In this document: in pieces, positions 56,301 to 63,573 of the stretch
Layout of the letters: each line of letters begins with the position of its first letter
Numbering within the stretch: the first letter of the stretch is position 1
Source of the DNA: Streptomyces sp. V2I9
GTDB lineage: Bacteria; Actinomycetota; Actinomycetes; Streptomycetales; Streptomycetaceae
Assembly: GCF_030817475.1 (NCBI RefSeq)
Contig: NZ_JAUSZJ010000002.1
Location: forward strand, 6,772,626-6,836,625
Direction of reading: 5' to 3'
Length of the DNA: 64,000 bases
Translations under genes and position numbers: made by a program
Notes under the pieces: generated by a model
Told to the model about the DNA's origin: nothing
The model's input: only the letters and a program-made list of their open reading frames with translations
The model's database searches: none

Positions 56301-58659
56301 TCCCGGACCGCTCGTCCCGTTCATCTGGTCCGACGTCGAGCTGTTCCGTGCCGCAGGCCGAGAACTGACCGTGCGCGTGTCGTTCGAATCCGGCGAGGAC
56401 GAGGACCTCGCGCCGGCCACCGTATGGCTGGCCGACCCGGCGGGCCACCTGGTGGCCCGGATCGGCAAGCTGAAGTTCCAGCCCGGCAGACGCCGCGGCC
56501 ACCCGTTCGCCGAGCACCTCTACCGCGTCGGCTTCGAACGCGTACACCCCGACGCCGGGGCCTTCGACTCCGCGGGCACCCTCGTGGTCGGCGACGCGGA
56601 GATGGGCGCGGGGCTCGGCGCCGATGCCGTACCCGATCTGGACGCCCTCATCAAGCGGCTCGACGGCCGCGCGGACACGCCTCGGCGACTGCTGTTCGCG
56701 CTGCCTGACCGCGCCTCCGCCGTGTGCCACGATCCGGAACGGAGCGCCGCCGAAGCGCTGCGGACGCTCCAGGTGTGCTTCGGTGAACCTCGGCTCCAGG
56801 GCGCGGAGCTCGTCTGGATCACCCGTGACGCGGTGTCGTCGAGCCCGGACGACCAGGTGGGGAATTGGGCCCATGCCGCGGTGTGGGGCATGGTGCGTAC
56901 GGCCCGTACGGAACAACCTGAGCGCATCCTGCGCCTGATCGACCTCGATGCCGCTACCCCGGACTTCCGGCTCCTGGCGCGGGTGATCGAGAGCGGCGGC
57001 GAGCCGGAGTGCGCCCTGCGTGGCGAGACCGCCCACGTGCCACGGGCACGGCCGACCGTCGGGGAGGTCGACGCGCTCGTCCTGCCGCACGAAGGCGGTT
57101 GGCACCTGCACCGGCGGGAAGACGATCAGCTGGACGTCGTCGCCGCCACGCACGACGAGGGCGCGCCGGAGCCGGTCGCGCCGTGGGAGGTACGCGTCGA
57201 GGTCCGCGCCGCCGGGATGAGCCCGGCGCACACCAAGGTCCTGGAGTTCGCGGGGATCGCCAGGGAGGTCGGCAGCGGCGTCACCTCCGTACACGTCGGT
57301 GACCGTGTCATGGGCAGTGCGGCCGGCGCGCTCGGTCATCGGATCCGCGTGGACGGTGCCACCCTCAGGGCGGTGCCCGCGAACCTCACCTTCGCCCGGG
57401 CGGCCGCTGATCCGTCCGCCCCCGACGCGAGTCGGGCCAAGGGATCGTTCACCGCCTTCGACGTACGGGACGCGCCGTACGCCCTGCGCCACGCGCGGCG
57501 GAACGCCGCGGACAGAACCGTGCTGACCGTGCCACGCCCCCTCGACCCGGACGGCACGGTGCTGATCACCGGTGGTCTCGGCGAGCTCGGCAGCGCACTC
57601 GCCGCGCACCTGGTCCGCGCACACGGAGCGCGGCGGCTGGTGCTGCTGTCACGGCGCGGTGGCAACGCCCCCGAAGCCGCCTCGTTCGTGCGGGAACTCG
57701 AAGCCGCGGGCGCCGAGCGGGTGGACCTGGTCGCGGGCGACGTCGCGGACCGGGCCGCGGTGGCCGCGGTTCTGGAAGGGATCGACCCGAGCCATCCCCT
57801 CACGGCCGTGTTCCACCTCGCCGGCGTGCTCGACGACGGCCTGGTGGAGGGCTTCACCGCAGAGCGGCTGCACCGGGTGATGGCGCCCAAGGTCCAGGGC
57901 GCGCGCCTGCTGGACGAGTTGACCGAGCGGCTGGACCTGGCCGCGTTCGTCCTCTTCTCGTCGGCGGCCGGAACGCTGGGCACCGCAGGACAGAGCGGGT
58001 ACGCCGCGGCGAACGCGACGCTGGACGCCCTGGCGGCGAACCGGCGCAAGCGGGGTCTGGCAGGGCTCAGCCTCGCCTTCGGGCTCTGGGAGCAGGCCGG
58101 AGTGGGCATGACCGCCCACCTCGGCAAAGCAGAGCTGGGACGCCTGCGGCGGCAGGGTATCGGCGCCCTGACCATGACCGAGGGGCTGAACGCCCTGGAC
58201 GCCGCCCTTGCGCGGCCCGAGCCCCAGCTGATGCCCGTGCGCCTGGAACTGGCATCGTTGCGACACGCGCTCGGCGACGCGGAAGCGCCTCCCCTGCTGC
58301 GCGACATGCTGCGGCGCACAACCGAAGGGCGCGCAGCCGGAGTTGCCGGCACCGCGGAGTCGCTCGACACACGGATGGCGGACGCCTCCGAAGCCGAACG
58401 GCCGGCTCTGCTGCTGGACCTCGTCCGCGGCGAAGTCGCCGACGTGCTCGGCCTGCCCGGACCCGGCAGCGTGCCCGCCGACAGAGCGCTGCGTTCCCTC
58501 GGGATCGACTCGCTCACCATGGTCCAGTTGCGCAAGCGCCTCGCCAAGCGGCTGAACACCACGCTTCCCGCCACCCTGGTGTTCGACTACCCGACCGCGG
58601 AGGCCATCGTCGGACTCCTGCTCCGCGACGCCACCACCCTGAGAGGGAACGAGAAGTGA
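50293..58659 (+). CDS. PKS loading and first extension: KS(S)-AT-ACP-KS-AT(decayed)-DH-ER(gutted)-KR-ACP
   Basis: 2788 residues from a GTG start. The loading part has a KS whose active-site Cys is Ser183 (VATASSSSL; His318 and His356 kept), an AT (535-850) with GHSQG (Ser628) and YASH (728-731), the methylmalonyl signature, and ACP Ser946. The extension part has KS (Cys1182 in DTACSSS), an AT remnant (from about 1528) in which GHSxG reads GDAEG (Ala1614) and about 80 residues are missing, DH (His1820, Asp1987), an ER fragment (about 2267-2416) lacking its NADPH fold, KR (Tyr2570, LDD motif near 2514, so B-type) and ACP Ser2740. By inference it loads propionyl from methylmalonyl, adds malonyl supplied in trans, and leaves a trans-2-pentenoyl chain. 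It overlaps both neighbours, so translation is coupled. Confidence 0.93.
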   Translation: MADQTAARTYDHREPVAIVGIGCRLPARIEDPTALWQALLQGVDAVRPVPADRWNATAWADAEASGGAANRRGGFLDDVTGFDAEYFGIPPAEARQMDPQQRIALEVACTAVEDARRSPASLSGTRTGVFMGAMWQEYPLFTQGVPEAIHAHSAIGWDNSVIPSRIAYALGLRGPAMGVATASSSSLVAVHLAVQSLRSGESDFALAGGVNLMLHPNTSVALTKLGTQSSAGLSRAFDGDGDGYARGEGCAVVALRRLSDALADGDRVYALVHGSAVNNDGATDGLTAPSHGAQTEVLRSAWENAGVAPSAVAYVEAHGTGTPLGDVTEARALGTVFGPDRPAPLRIGSAKTNFGHLEPAAGVLGLVKAALSVHHGVIPPSLHFRTPNPRIDFSAERLEVVTEPAAWPAGPRFAGVSSFGYGGTNAHVALGEAPEGAPVPAVPDTGGPVCLTVSGTSPHALARNAARLAGHLGQSPATSLSDVAHSLATTRAQHPTRGVVIAGTTDEAVDGLRALAADESHDAVVTGAAAGRGRVAFVFPGQGAQWWGMGRTLWERNDAFREAVTACDEALAPHTGFSVAAVVRGQDELEPRFTRTDVVQPALFAMYVGLAAMWRAWGVEPEAVVGHSQGEVAAAVVSGALSLADGARIVALRARAVQDHAPDGAMGLVERPVGEVVEELAAYGEALSVAVVNTARSTVVAGDGEAVDRFLAQMEATGAYCQRVDVDYASHSPHMDALLPALREQLTGLAPTEAGTAFYSSVTGERAAGPELDADYWCRNLREPVRFDRALERLRADGFGIFVEVSPHPVLQIALAQGTEADGTAVVVGSLRRGHGGIEQALRGPAELHAQGVPIPWQRVFPASDARRVDLPAYVFDHRRYWLDEHDDAIPAVGRAAWREDVMALPEPERPGAVVALVTEEAAALLGRPEDGVRPDMTLREQGFDSLMVVELRNRLSARTRIPLPTVLAFDYPTPRAIAALLLTHAGARYEATDAPTAAAASPRPDDDDPVVIVSMACRLPDGIDTPEAFWDLLVDGREASSPFPQRWDGWDLSTIEEAERAATGRRFERKGGFVRDVEDFDAAFFGLSPREALSLDPQQRLVLEVVWEALERANLRTASLEGSNTGVYLGAMSSDYDVARRWDVGSSDGYKITGNGSSLISGRVAYTLGLSGPALTVDTACSSSLVALRLACEALRSGACDLALAGGVTVMSTPQIFVEFSRLNGLAADGRCKSFADDADGTSWAEGCGVLVLKRLSDARRDGDRVLAVVRGTAMNQDGRSQGLTAPNGLAQQRVLRGALADAGLAPADIDAVEAHATGTVLGDPIEAGALAEVFSGRVRPLHLGSAKSNIGHAQAASGVIGVIKMVMALQREWLPRTLHAERPNTRIDWTAGELELLRQPRPWPRTRRVRRAGISSFGISGTNTHVIIEEAPETAVADRPGDDLVHPLVISGTDAAALRAQARHWAEWLGTRPAASMRDIAYTSAVGRTHFDARAVVFAGSAVEAAEALRAVEPGTGTALGAIAFVFGGQDAQSPEADGRLLEQSAVFRDAVAECDAVLAPLTGWSVLEVLRGEEDVDSPDVLPCTRFAACLGRAALWRSWGVEPAAVVGDAEGEVAAAVVSGALTLEDGARVIALQARARSGGAVGDALSGIVPARTSIPFRSPLTGEVVPGPELGADHWLRDLPEPEPTRLDRALERLREEGFGAFVEVGTAFEGASGGVDRLWRAAATLFERGFPLDWERVLGSRGAGKVDIPTYAFQRRRFWLGELPAGPAAVTADQPADGHPWFDAITTLAGGGGHLFSGRLSLDDGPWLADHVVGGQVYVPGAGVIDAALFAARTAGADAVADLTLLEPVVLLPDRALRIQATVGDPDAHGRRPFAFHTQPEDTDEPLIWRQHATGACVIRAGVGVTPPPDLDDRPVTDARALDVEAFYGRALANGLDYGPAFRGLRELACREGVYYGRVSLPGALDPAGHGLHPSLFDAALQVVVAGLMEAGAAPGPLVPFIWSDVELFRAAGRELTVRVSFESGEDEDLAPATVWLADPAGHLVARIGKLKFQPGRRRGHPFAEHLYRVGFERVHPDAGAFDSAGTLVVGDAEMGAGLGADAVPDLDALIKRLDGRADTPRRLLFALPDRASAVCHDPERSAAEALRTLQVCFGEPRLQGAELVWITRDAVSSSPDDQVGNWAHAAVWGMVRTARTEQPERILRLIDLDAATPDFRLLARVIESGGEPECALRGETAHVPRARPTVGEVDALVLPHEGGWHLHRREDDQLDVVAATHDEGAPEPVAPWEVRVEVRAAGMSPAHTKVLEFAGIAREVGSGVTSVHVGDRVMGSAAGALGHRIRVDGATLRAVPANLTFARAAADPSAPDASRAKGSFTAFDVRDAPYALRHARRNAADRTVLTVPRPLDPDGTVLITGGLGELGSALAAHLVRAHGARRLVLLSRRGGNAPEAASFVRELEAAGAERVDLVAGDVADRAAVAAVLEGIDPSHPLTAVFHLAGVLDDGLVEGFTAERLHRVMAPKVQGARLLDELTERLDLAAFVLFSSAAGTLGTAGQSGYAAANATLDALAANRRKRGLAGLSLAFGLWEQAGVGMTAHLGKAELGRLRRQGIGALTMTEGLNALDAALARPEPQLMPVRLELASLRHALGDAEAPPLLRDMLRRTTEGRAAGVAGTAESLDTRMADASEAERPALLLDLVRGEVADVLGLPGPGSVPADRALRSLGIDSLTMVQLRKRLAKRLNTTLPATLVFDYPTAEAIVGLLLRDATTLRGNEK

Positions 58660-59720
58660 AGACAGAGGCCCTGTTCATCGCGGGTACCGCAACCTACCTG
58701 CCCCCGGTGACCAAGGTCGAACAGGCCGTCGCCGACGGCCGGTTCGACGCCCAGGACGCCGAGGACACGCAGCTCGAGTCGGTCTGCGAGGCCACGGACG
58801 AAGCTCCGCCCGAGATGGCGGTGGCCGCTGCCGCAGACGCCCTGGAGAGGTCGGGTCACCGGCCCGAGGACATCGCGCTCCTGTTGCACGCCTGCGTGTA
58901 CTTCCAGGGACTCGAGCTCTACCCGACGGCTTCCTACATCCACCGTGAAGTCCTCGGGGACCATTCGGCGCTCGCCTTCGAGCTCAAGAACGCTTCCAAC
59001 GGCTGCATGACCGCGTTGGACATCGCGGCGCGCTCCCTCAGGGCCACCGACGACGTGGCGGCGCTGGTGACCACCGCCGACAAGGTCGGTCCGCCGGTGA
59101 TCGACCGCTGGAACAGTGACATCGGCATCGTCCCCGGCGACGGCGCGTCGGCGATGGTGCTCAGCAAGAGGTCCGGGTTCGCACAGGTGCTGAGCACCTC
59201 CACGGTGTCGGATCCCACCCTTGAGCGCCTGCATCGCGGCGACGCGCCCTTCACGCCTCACCACGACCCCACCCACCCCATCGACCTGCGTCTGCGCAAA
59301 CTGCAGTACCTGGGAGACGTGGAGCTCGACGAGTTCACCCGCCGGTTCCGCGCCGGACTCCGAGACTGCGTCGAGCGAGCCCTGCACGACGCGGACGCGC
59401 GTCTGGGTGACATCGCCCGGTTCGTCGTTCCGCACTTCGGACGCATCGTGCTGCAGCGCGAGGTCCTCGCCGCACTCGATATCGACCTCGATCTCACGAC
59501 CTGGTCCTGGGGCCGCACCGTCGGCCACCTCGGCGCGGGCGACCAGATCGCCGGACTCGACCATCTCGTGAGGGAACGTGCCGTGGACGTCGGCGACCTC
59601 TGCATGCTGCTCGGGGTCGGCGCCGGCTTCACCTGGACGTGCGCCGTGGTCCGGATCACCGAGGTTCCCGCGTGGCCGGCGCGGCCGACCGGATCCGGCC
59701 TCGGGGGCGGGCGGCTCTGA
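58656..59720 (+). CDS. KAS III-like acyltransferase/ketosynthase
   Basis: 354 residues of the thiolase fold, FabH-like. Active residues are Cys117 in NASNGCMTA, His260 in VVPHFGR, and Asp296 in GAGDQIAG where FabH has Asn. A Cys-His-Asp set is, as I recall, typical of FabH homologues such as CerJ that transfer acyl groups to oxygen or nitrogen rather than condense them. Its role could be starter supply, acyl transfer onto the product, or release. The GTG overlaps the stop of the PKS gene (GTGA), and its own stop overlaps the next start, so it is firmly in the operon. Confidence 0.88.
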   Translation: MKTEALFIAGTATYLPPVTKVEQAVADGRFDAQDAEDTQLESVCEATDEAPPEMAVAAAADALERSGHRPEDIALLLHACVYFQGLELYPTASYIHREVLGDHSALAFELKNASNGCMTALDIAARSLRATDDVAALVTTADKVGPPVIDRWNSDIGIVPGDGASAMVLSKRSGFAQVLSTSTVSDPTLERLHRGDAPFTPHHDPTHPIDLRLRKLQYLGDVELDEFTRRFRAGLRDCVERALHDADARLGDIARFVVPHFGRIVLQREVLAALDIDLDLTTWSWGRTVGHLGAGDQIAGLDHLVRERAVDVGDLCMLLGVGAGFTWTCAVVRITEVPAWPARPTGSGLGGGRL

Positions 59721-60967
59721 TGCGCTGCTACGTGTTCCCCGGCCAGGGCGTCCAGAAGAAAGGGATGGGACGAAGCCTGTTCGGGAGGTTTCCCGACCTC
59801 CGCCGCCGCGCCGACCACGTGCTCGGCTACCCGATCGAAGAGCTCTGTCTGGAGAACCCGGAACGACGGCTCTCCGAGACCGCGTACGCGCAGCCCGCGA
59901 TCTACGTCGTCAACGCGCTGCACTGGTCGGCGGCGCAGGAGGACCTGCCGCCCGCGGACTTCTTCGCGGGCCACAGCCTCGGCGAGTACAGCGCGCTGTT
60001 CGCGGCCGGCGCCTTCGACTTCGAAACCGGCCTGACGCTGGTGCAACGCCGTGCGGAACTGATGAGCCAGGTGAGCGGCGGTGCGATGGCCGCGGTCGTC
60101 GGCATCTCCGAGCAGGTCGTCGAGCAGACCCTGAAGCAGCACGGTGCCACCGGCGTCGTCATCGCCAACTACAACGCGCCCGAGCAGATCGTGCTCTCCG
60201 GCAGCCACGAGGAGTTGGCGCGGATCAAGCCGGTCCTCGAGAAGGTGGAGGGTGTCCGAGGCTTCGTCCCGGTCCGCGTCAGCGGACCCTTCCACTCCCC
60301 GGCGATGGCCCCGGCCGCCGCGCGCTTCCGCGACCTGCTGGCCGCGGTCGACCTCGGCGACCTGCGGACACCGGTCATCTCCAACGTGACCGGCCGGCCG
60401 TTCGGCCCCGATGCGCAGGAAGTCCGCGACCTGCTCGCCGAGCAGATCGCCAAGCCCGTCCGATGGACCGACTGCATCCGGTATCTGCGGGACGCTGGCG
60501 TGTCGGACTTCGCGGAACTGAGCGAATCGAAGGTGCTCACCTCGCTCATCGACCGGATCACCACCGCGCGAGAGACCACCCCGGATCCGCGCCGAGACCT
60601 GATCGAGCGCATCAAGCGCGAGATCCTCCAGCCGGAGATCGGCGACGAGGCGCTGGGCTTCGACGAGGACGCCTCGTTCCGGCAGCTCGGCCTGAACTCC
60701 ATCATCTACGTGCGCCTGGCCCGCCGGGTCGGGACGGTCCTCGGCGTTCCGGTCAAGCCGGACGTCATCTTCCAGCACCGTTCCTGCGCGGCCCTGGCGG
60801 ACTACCTCCTGACCCGCGACGACATCACCCGAGCCGCAGCGCCCGCGACCCCACCCGCGCCTCTGCGGGAATACCAGGACGAACGGGTGACGGCCCTGCT
60901 GCGCGACTGCGCGAACGGGACACTCAGCGTGGACCGGACCATCGAGGCGATCCGCGCCCTCGCGTGA
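59720..60967 (+). CDS. Free-standing trans-acting acyltransferase fused to an ACP
   Basis: 415 residues. The AT (about 1-290) has the trans-AT look: YVFPGQGVQKKGMG, Ser86 in AGHSLGEYSALFAAG, IANYNAPEQIVLSG, and His192 in SGPFHSPAM, a malonyl-type signature. A carrier domain follows (about 295-380) with phosphopantetheine Ser327 in LGLNSIIY. A helical tail (LLRDCANGTLSVDRTIEAIR) ends the protein and resembles the N-terminal helix of the NRPS subunit. It should load malonyl from malonyl-CoA onto the AT-less modules of the three megasynthases. The fused ACP is unusual; it may be an acceptor for a side-chain unit or a docking partner. Its ATG shares one base with the preceding stop. Confidence 0.92.
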   Translation: MRCYVFPGQGVQKKGMGRSLFGRFPDLRRRADHVLGYPIEELCLENPERRLSETAYAQPAIYVVNALHWSAAQEDLPPADFFAGHSLGEYSALFAAGAFDFETGLTLVQRRAELMSQVSGGAMAAVVGISEQVVEQTLKQHGATGVVIANYNAPEQIVLSGSHEELARIKPVLEKVEGVRGFVPVRVSGPFHSPAMAPAAARFRDLLAAVDLGDLRTPVISNVTGRPFGPDAQEVRDLLAEQIAKPVRWTDCIRYLRDAGVSDFAELSESKVLTSLIDRITTARETTPDPRRDLIERIKREILQPEIGDEALGFDEDASFRQLGLNSIIYVRLARRVGTVLGVPVKPDVIFQHRSCAALADYLLTRDDITRAAAPATPPAPLREYQDERVTALLRDCANGTLSVDRTIEAIRALA

Positions 60968-61112
60968 CGAGTGCCGGCCGCTCCACCCGCGCCGTCCTGC
61001 CGCAGGGGAAGCGCACGAACCCGCGGACGCCGTCCCGCTGCCGGGTCACGGATCATGACCGGAGTCTCCGTGGCGAGACCGGGCGCCCCGGCCGATGAGG
61101 AAGACTGGGGCC

Positions 61113-62366
61113 ATGAGAGACATCGTCTTCACTCGCCGGAGCGGTTGGATCCCGAATGTGGTCCGCGAGGACGGTGAGCTCAAACTGATGCTCGCGGCCG
61201 GGGCCGACGCAAACCATGATCCGCGCACCTTCACGTTCCCGATCGGCGAAGCCCACAGGGAGGTGATCCAGGAGGATCTGGCCAGGCACCTGCTGCTGTG
61301 GAGCGCGGTCCTTCCGCTGTGCGACGCCGCGGGCAGCCGGGGCCGGCTCGACGAGAACGCCGCCACCGCGCTTCTCGACCCGATCCTCCTCGCCGCACCG
61401 GCGGACGTCGACGCGCTCTTCCGGAGCATCAGGTGGGACAGGGGCCGGCTCGTCGCCCACGGGGCCGACACCGATCTGCTCGATCGGGGTCAGGTCTGCG
61501 CGGCGATGAGCACGGCGACCGAGACGGCCGACGTGCGACGGGCCCAGGAGCACCACGCCCATCGGCGTCGCGCCGAGCGCGGGGTGGTACTCGGCCCGCT
61601 CGACGCCGCGATACTGAGGTATACGGGCCAGTACCTGCACGGGGCGACGATTCCGAGGCGGACGCCCGGCGACGTCGATCCAGCGCTGCTGCCCGAGGTG
61701 CTGCGGGTGGTCGCCACCGCCGAGCGTGCGTGCGCCGGTAGGGGGATCGGCCGCGACCCGCGACGGGGGAAGCACGCCACGGACAAGCGCGACTGGGAGC
61801 GCATGCGGACGACGGTCGACACGGCGGTGCGCGGTGCGTACCCCCAGCTCGCTGACGACGCGGTACGTACCGTGAGCTTCCTGATGTGCTCGGAGGCGGC
61901 GCACCGGGCCAGGAGCACCCCGATGGACGACGACGGGGCCGCGAGTGACGGTTCCGGCGGCGGTGCGAGGAAGACCGCCCTGTCCTTCACCGACGACCAG
62001 GGCGTCGAGAAGAAGTGGCTGTCGGGCCGTGGCCGTGCCGCCACCGCGGAGTTCTGGGAGTTCGTCGGGGACCGCGCGTCCGCGGACAACCAAGTGTTCA
62101 CCATCGAGGACGAGGAGAGGGGCGAAGGGATTCAGCTCCACTTCTTCGCGGACACCATCGCCCGCATCACCACGCTGCGCGAGGGCGTGGGCGGGGCCGA
62201 TCCGGAATACCGGGTGGAGTACAGCCTGGTCGACGGGATCGGCGGTTATCGGGACCTGGTGAGCGCCTTCGTCCGAGGCGGCTGCGCGGCACTCGAACAG
62301 CACACGCCCTGGATCTCGGATGTCGCCGAGTTCGAACGCGAGCGCCGGAGGCGCGCCGCCGAGTAG
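61113..62366 (+). CDS. DUF6357-family protein
   Basis: 417 residues beginning MRDIVFTRRSGWIPNVVRED, the characteristic opening of a Streptomyces family annotated DUF6357. It has a disordered acidic linker near residue 275 (DDDGAASDGSGGG). No catalytic motif, export signal or membrane span is seen. It lies 145 bases after the PKS operon on the same strand but codes for a genus-wide conserved protein, so it probably marks the operon's right border. The ATG at 61113 fits the conserved start; 61095 is the in-frame alternative. Confidence 0.7.
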   Translation: MRDIVFTRRSGWIPNVVREDGELKLMLAAGADANHDPRTFTFPIGEAHREVIQEDLARHLLLWSAVLPLCDAAGSRGRLDENAATALLDPILLAAPADVDALFRSIRWDRGRLVAHGADTDLLDRGQVCAAMSTATETADVRRAQEHHAHRRRAERGVVLGPLDAAILRYTGQYLHGATIPRRTPGDVDPALLPEVLRVVATAERACAGRGIGRDPRRGKHATDKRDWERMRTTVDTAVRGAYPQLADDAVRTVSFLMCSEAAHRARSTPMDDDGAASDGSGGGARKTALSFTDDQGVEKKWLSGRGRAATAEFWEFVGDRASADNQVFTIEDEERGEGIQLHFFADTIARITTLREGVGGADPEYRVEYSLVDGIGGYRDLVSAFVRGGCAALEQHTPWISDVAEFERERRRRAAE

Positions 62367-62442
62367 CTCCGGCGGAACTGCGCGGCGCGTTCCGCACCTG
62401 CTCGTGGCCGGCCGAGGCGAACCGGCCGAGCGCCGGTACGGG

Positions 62443-62658
62443 TCAGGACGGTGACTTCGTGGCGGGGGCCGGGTCCGGCGGCGGGTACGTGAGGCGGCTG
62501 TCACGGATCCGCGCGTTCCCGTCGAGGACGGCCGGCTTCGTGGAGGAGGGAAAGGAGCGACCGTCCGCCGGACAGACGATGTCGTGTCCCCGCAGCATCT
62601 CCAGAACCTCGTCGAACGAGCGCGTCGAATGGCCGATCGTGCAGATCCGGGTGGGCAT
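62443..62658 (-). pseudogene. Truncated DUF488-family protein
   Basis: The first 38 residues, ICTIGHSTRSFDEVLEMLRG and the start of the next strand, are the N-terminus of DUF488. The DVRSFP motif has become ADGRSFP, and after SSTKPAVLDGNARI the sequence leaves the family and stops at 71 residues, where intact members run to about 120-190. It follows the DUF2945 gene by six bases, a known gene pairing, so it is probably a truncated, non-functional copy. Confidence 0.6.
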
Positions 62659-62664
62659 CGGCCC

Positions 62665-62874
62665 CTACACCCTCGTCAGCGCGCCGCCCTTGTGCATGGC
62701 GATGTGGCCCGTCCTGTCGCTCTTGATCTCGTACTGCGGATCGTCCTCGGAGCAGTGCCGGGTATAACCCTTGAAGGCGACATCCCGCGTGTGCTTCTCG
62801 ATGATGACGCCCTCGACGTGGCCCGCCTCGGAATTCCAGCGCACGTGGTCGCCCACGGTGAATTCGCTCGCCAT
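62665..62874 (-). CDS. DUF2945 / HVA1-family small protein
   Basis: 69 residues. FTVGDHVRWNSEAGHVEGVI, then YEIKSDRTGHIAMHKGGALTRV, is the whole DUF2945 (hypervirulence-associated, TUDOR-like SH3) domain. The ATG at 62874 has GGAGGGA upstream. It probably forms one transcript with the downstream DUF488 remnant. The function is unknown. Confidence 0.85.
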   Translation of the reverse strand: MASEFTVGDHVRWNSEAGHVEGVIIEKHTRDVAFKGYTRHCSEDDPQYEIKSDRTGHIAMHKGGALTRV

Positions 62875-62988
62875 TTTCCGTCCCTCCGGCTCGCCGTCAC
62901 GCGCGTCGATTCCGCACGATCTCCAGAATCTCACGCGGCCGGGGAGGCGGCTATGCGACGAGGGAGGCCGCTCGGAAATCCGTCGAGG

Positions 62989-63573
62989 TCATCCGGCGGC
63001 GACCACGAGCCGGAGATAGCGGTCCCAGTCCCAGAGGACGCCGGGGTCGGTGTGGTCGCTGCCCGGTACCTCGTGATGGCCGACGATGTGCTCCCGGTCC
63101 CGGGGGATGCCGTGACGCGCGCAGATGTCGGCGGTGAGTTCGGCTGACCGCAGGTACATGACGTCGGTGAAGAACTCGGGGCGGTCCACCCACCCTTCGT
63201 GCTCTATGCCGATGCTCCGGGTGTTCCAGTCCCAGGTGCCCGCGTGCCAGGCGACGTCCTTCTCCCGGACGCACTGGGCGACATGGCCGTCGCCGGAGCG
63301 CACCACGTAGTGGGCGGACACCTGCTCGGCGGGGTCGCGGAAGATGCCCGCGGTCGGTGTGAACAACTGCTGCGCGACATGGATGATCACGCGGTCGATC
63401 CGGCGCTCGGAAGAGCGGGACGGCACGGTGTAGTTGGCGGGGGCCGCCGGGGCCCAGAGCGCCGTCGCGTAGTCGGTGGAGCCGTCCGGTGCCGTCACGG
63501 CCCGTGCGGAGCCCGGCAGGAAGGCCGCCGCCACCGTCGCGGCGACACCCTGGACGATCGTTCTGCGATGCAA
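62989..63573 (-). CDS. Secreted N-acetylmuramoyl-L-alanine amidase (amidase_2 / PGRP fold)
   Basis: About 194 residues. A signal peptide with twin arginines (HRRTIVQGVAATVAAAFLPG, ending SARA) is followed by an amidase_2 domain. The zinc ligands can be placed: His in DRVIIHVAQ, His in REHIVGHHEVPGSDHTDP, with the conserved WHAGTWDWNTRSIGIEHEG in between. It should cut the amide between the glycan and peptide of the cell wall. The start is uncertain: TTG at 63573 has GGAG eight bases upstream, while GTG at 63579 is almost on top of that site. Twin arginines may indicate Tat export. Confidence 0.85.
   Translation of the reverse strand: MHRRTIVQGVAATVAAAFLPGSARAVTAPDGSTDYATALWAPAAPANYTVPSRSSERRIDRVIIHVAQQLFTPTAGIFRDPAEQVSAHYVVRSGDGHVAQCVREKDVAWHAGTWDWNTRSIGIEHEGWVDRPEFFTDVMYLRSAELTADICARHGIPRDREHIVGHHEVPGSDHTDPGVLWDWDRYLRLVVAAG

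Noticed and set aside
35253..60967. Enediyne or aryl-polyene type PKS
   Set aside because: No iterative enediyne-type synthase or accessory genes; the modular C-A-PCP, cMT and free AT layout is different.
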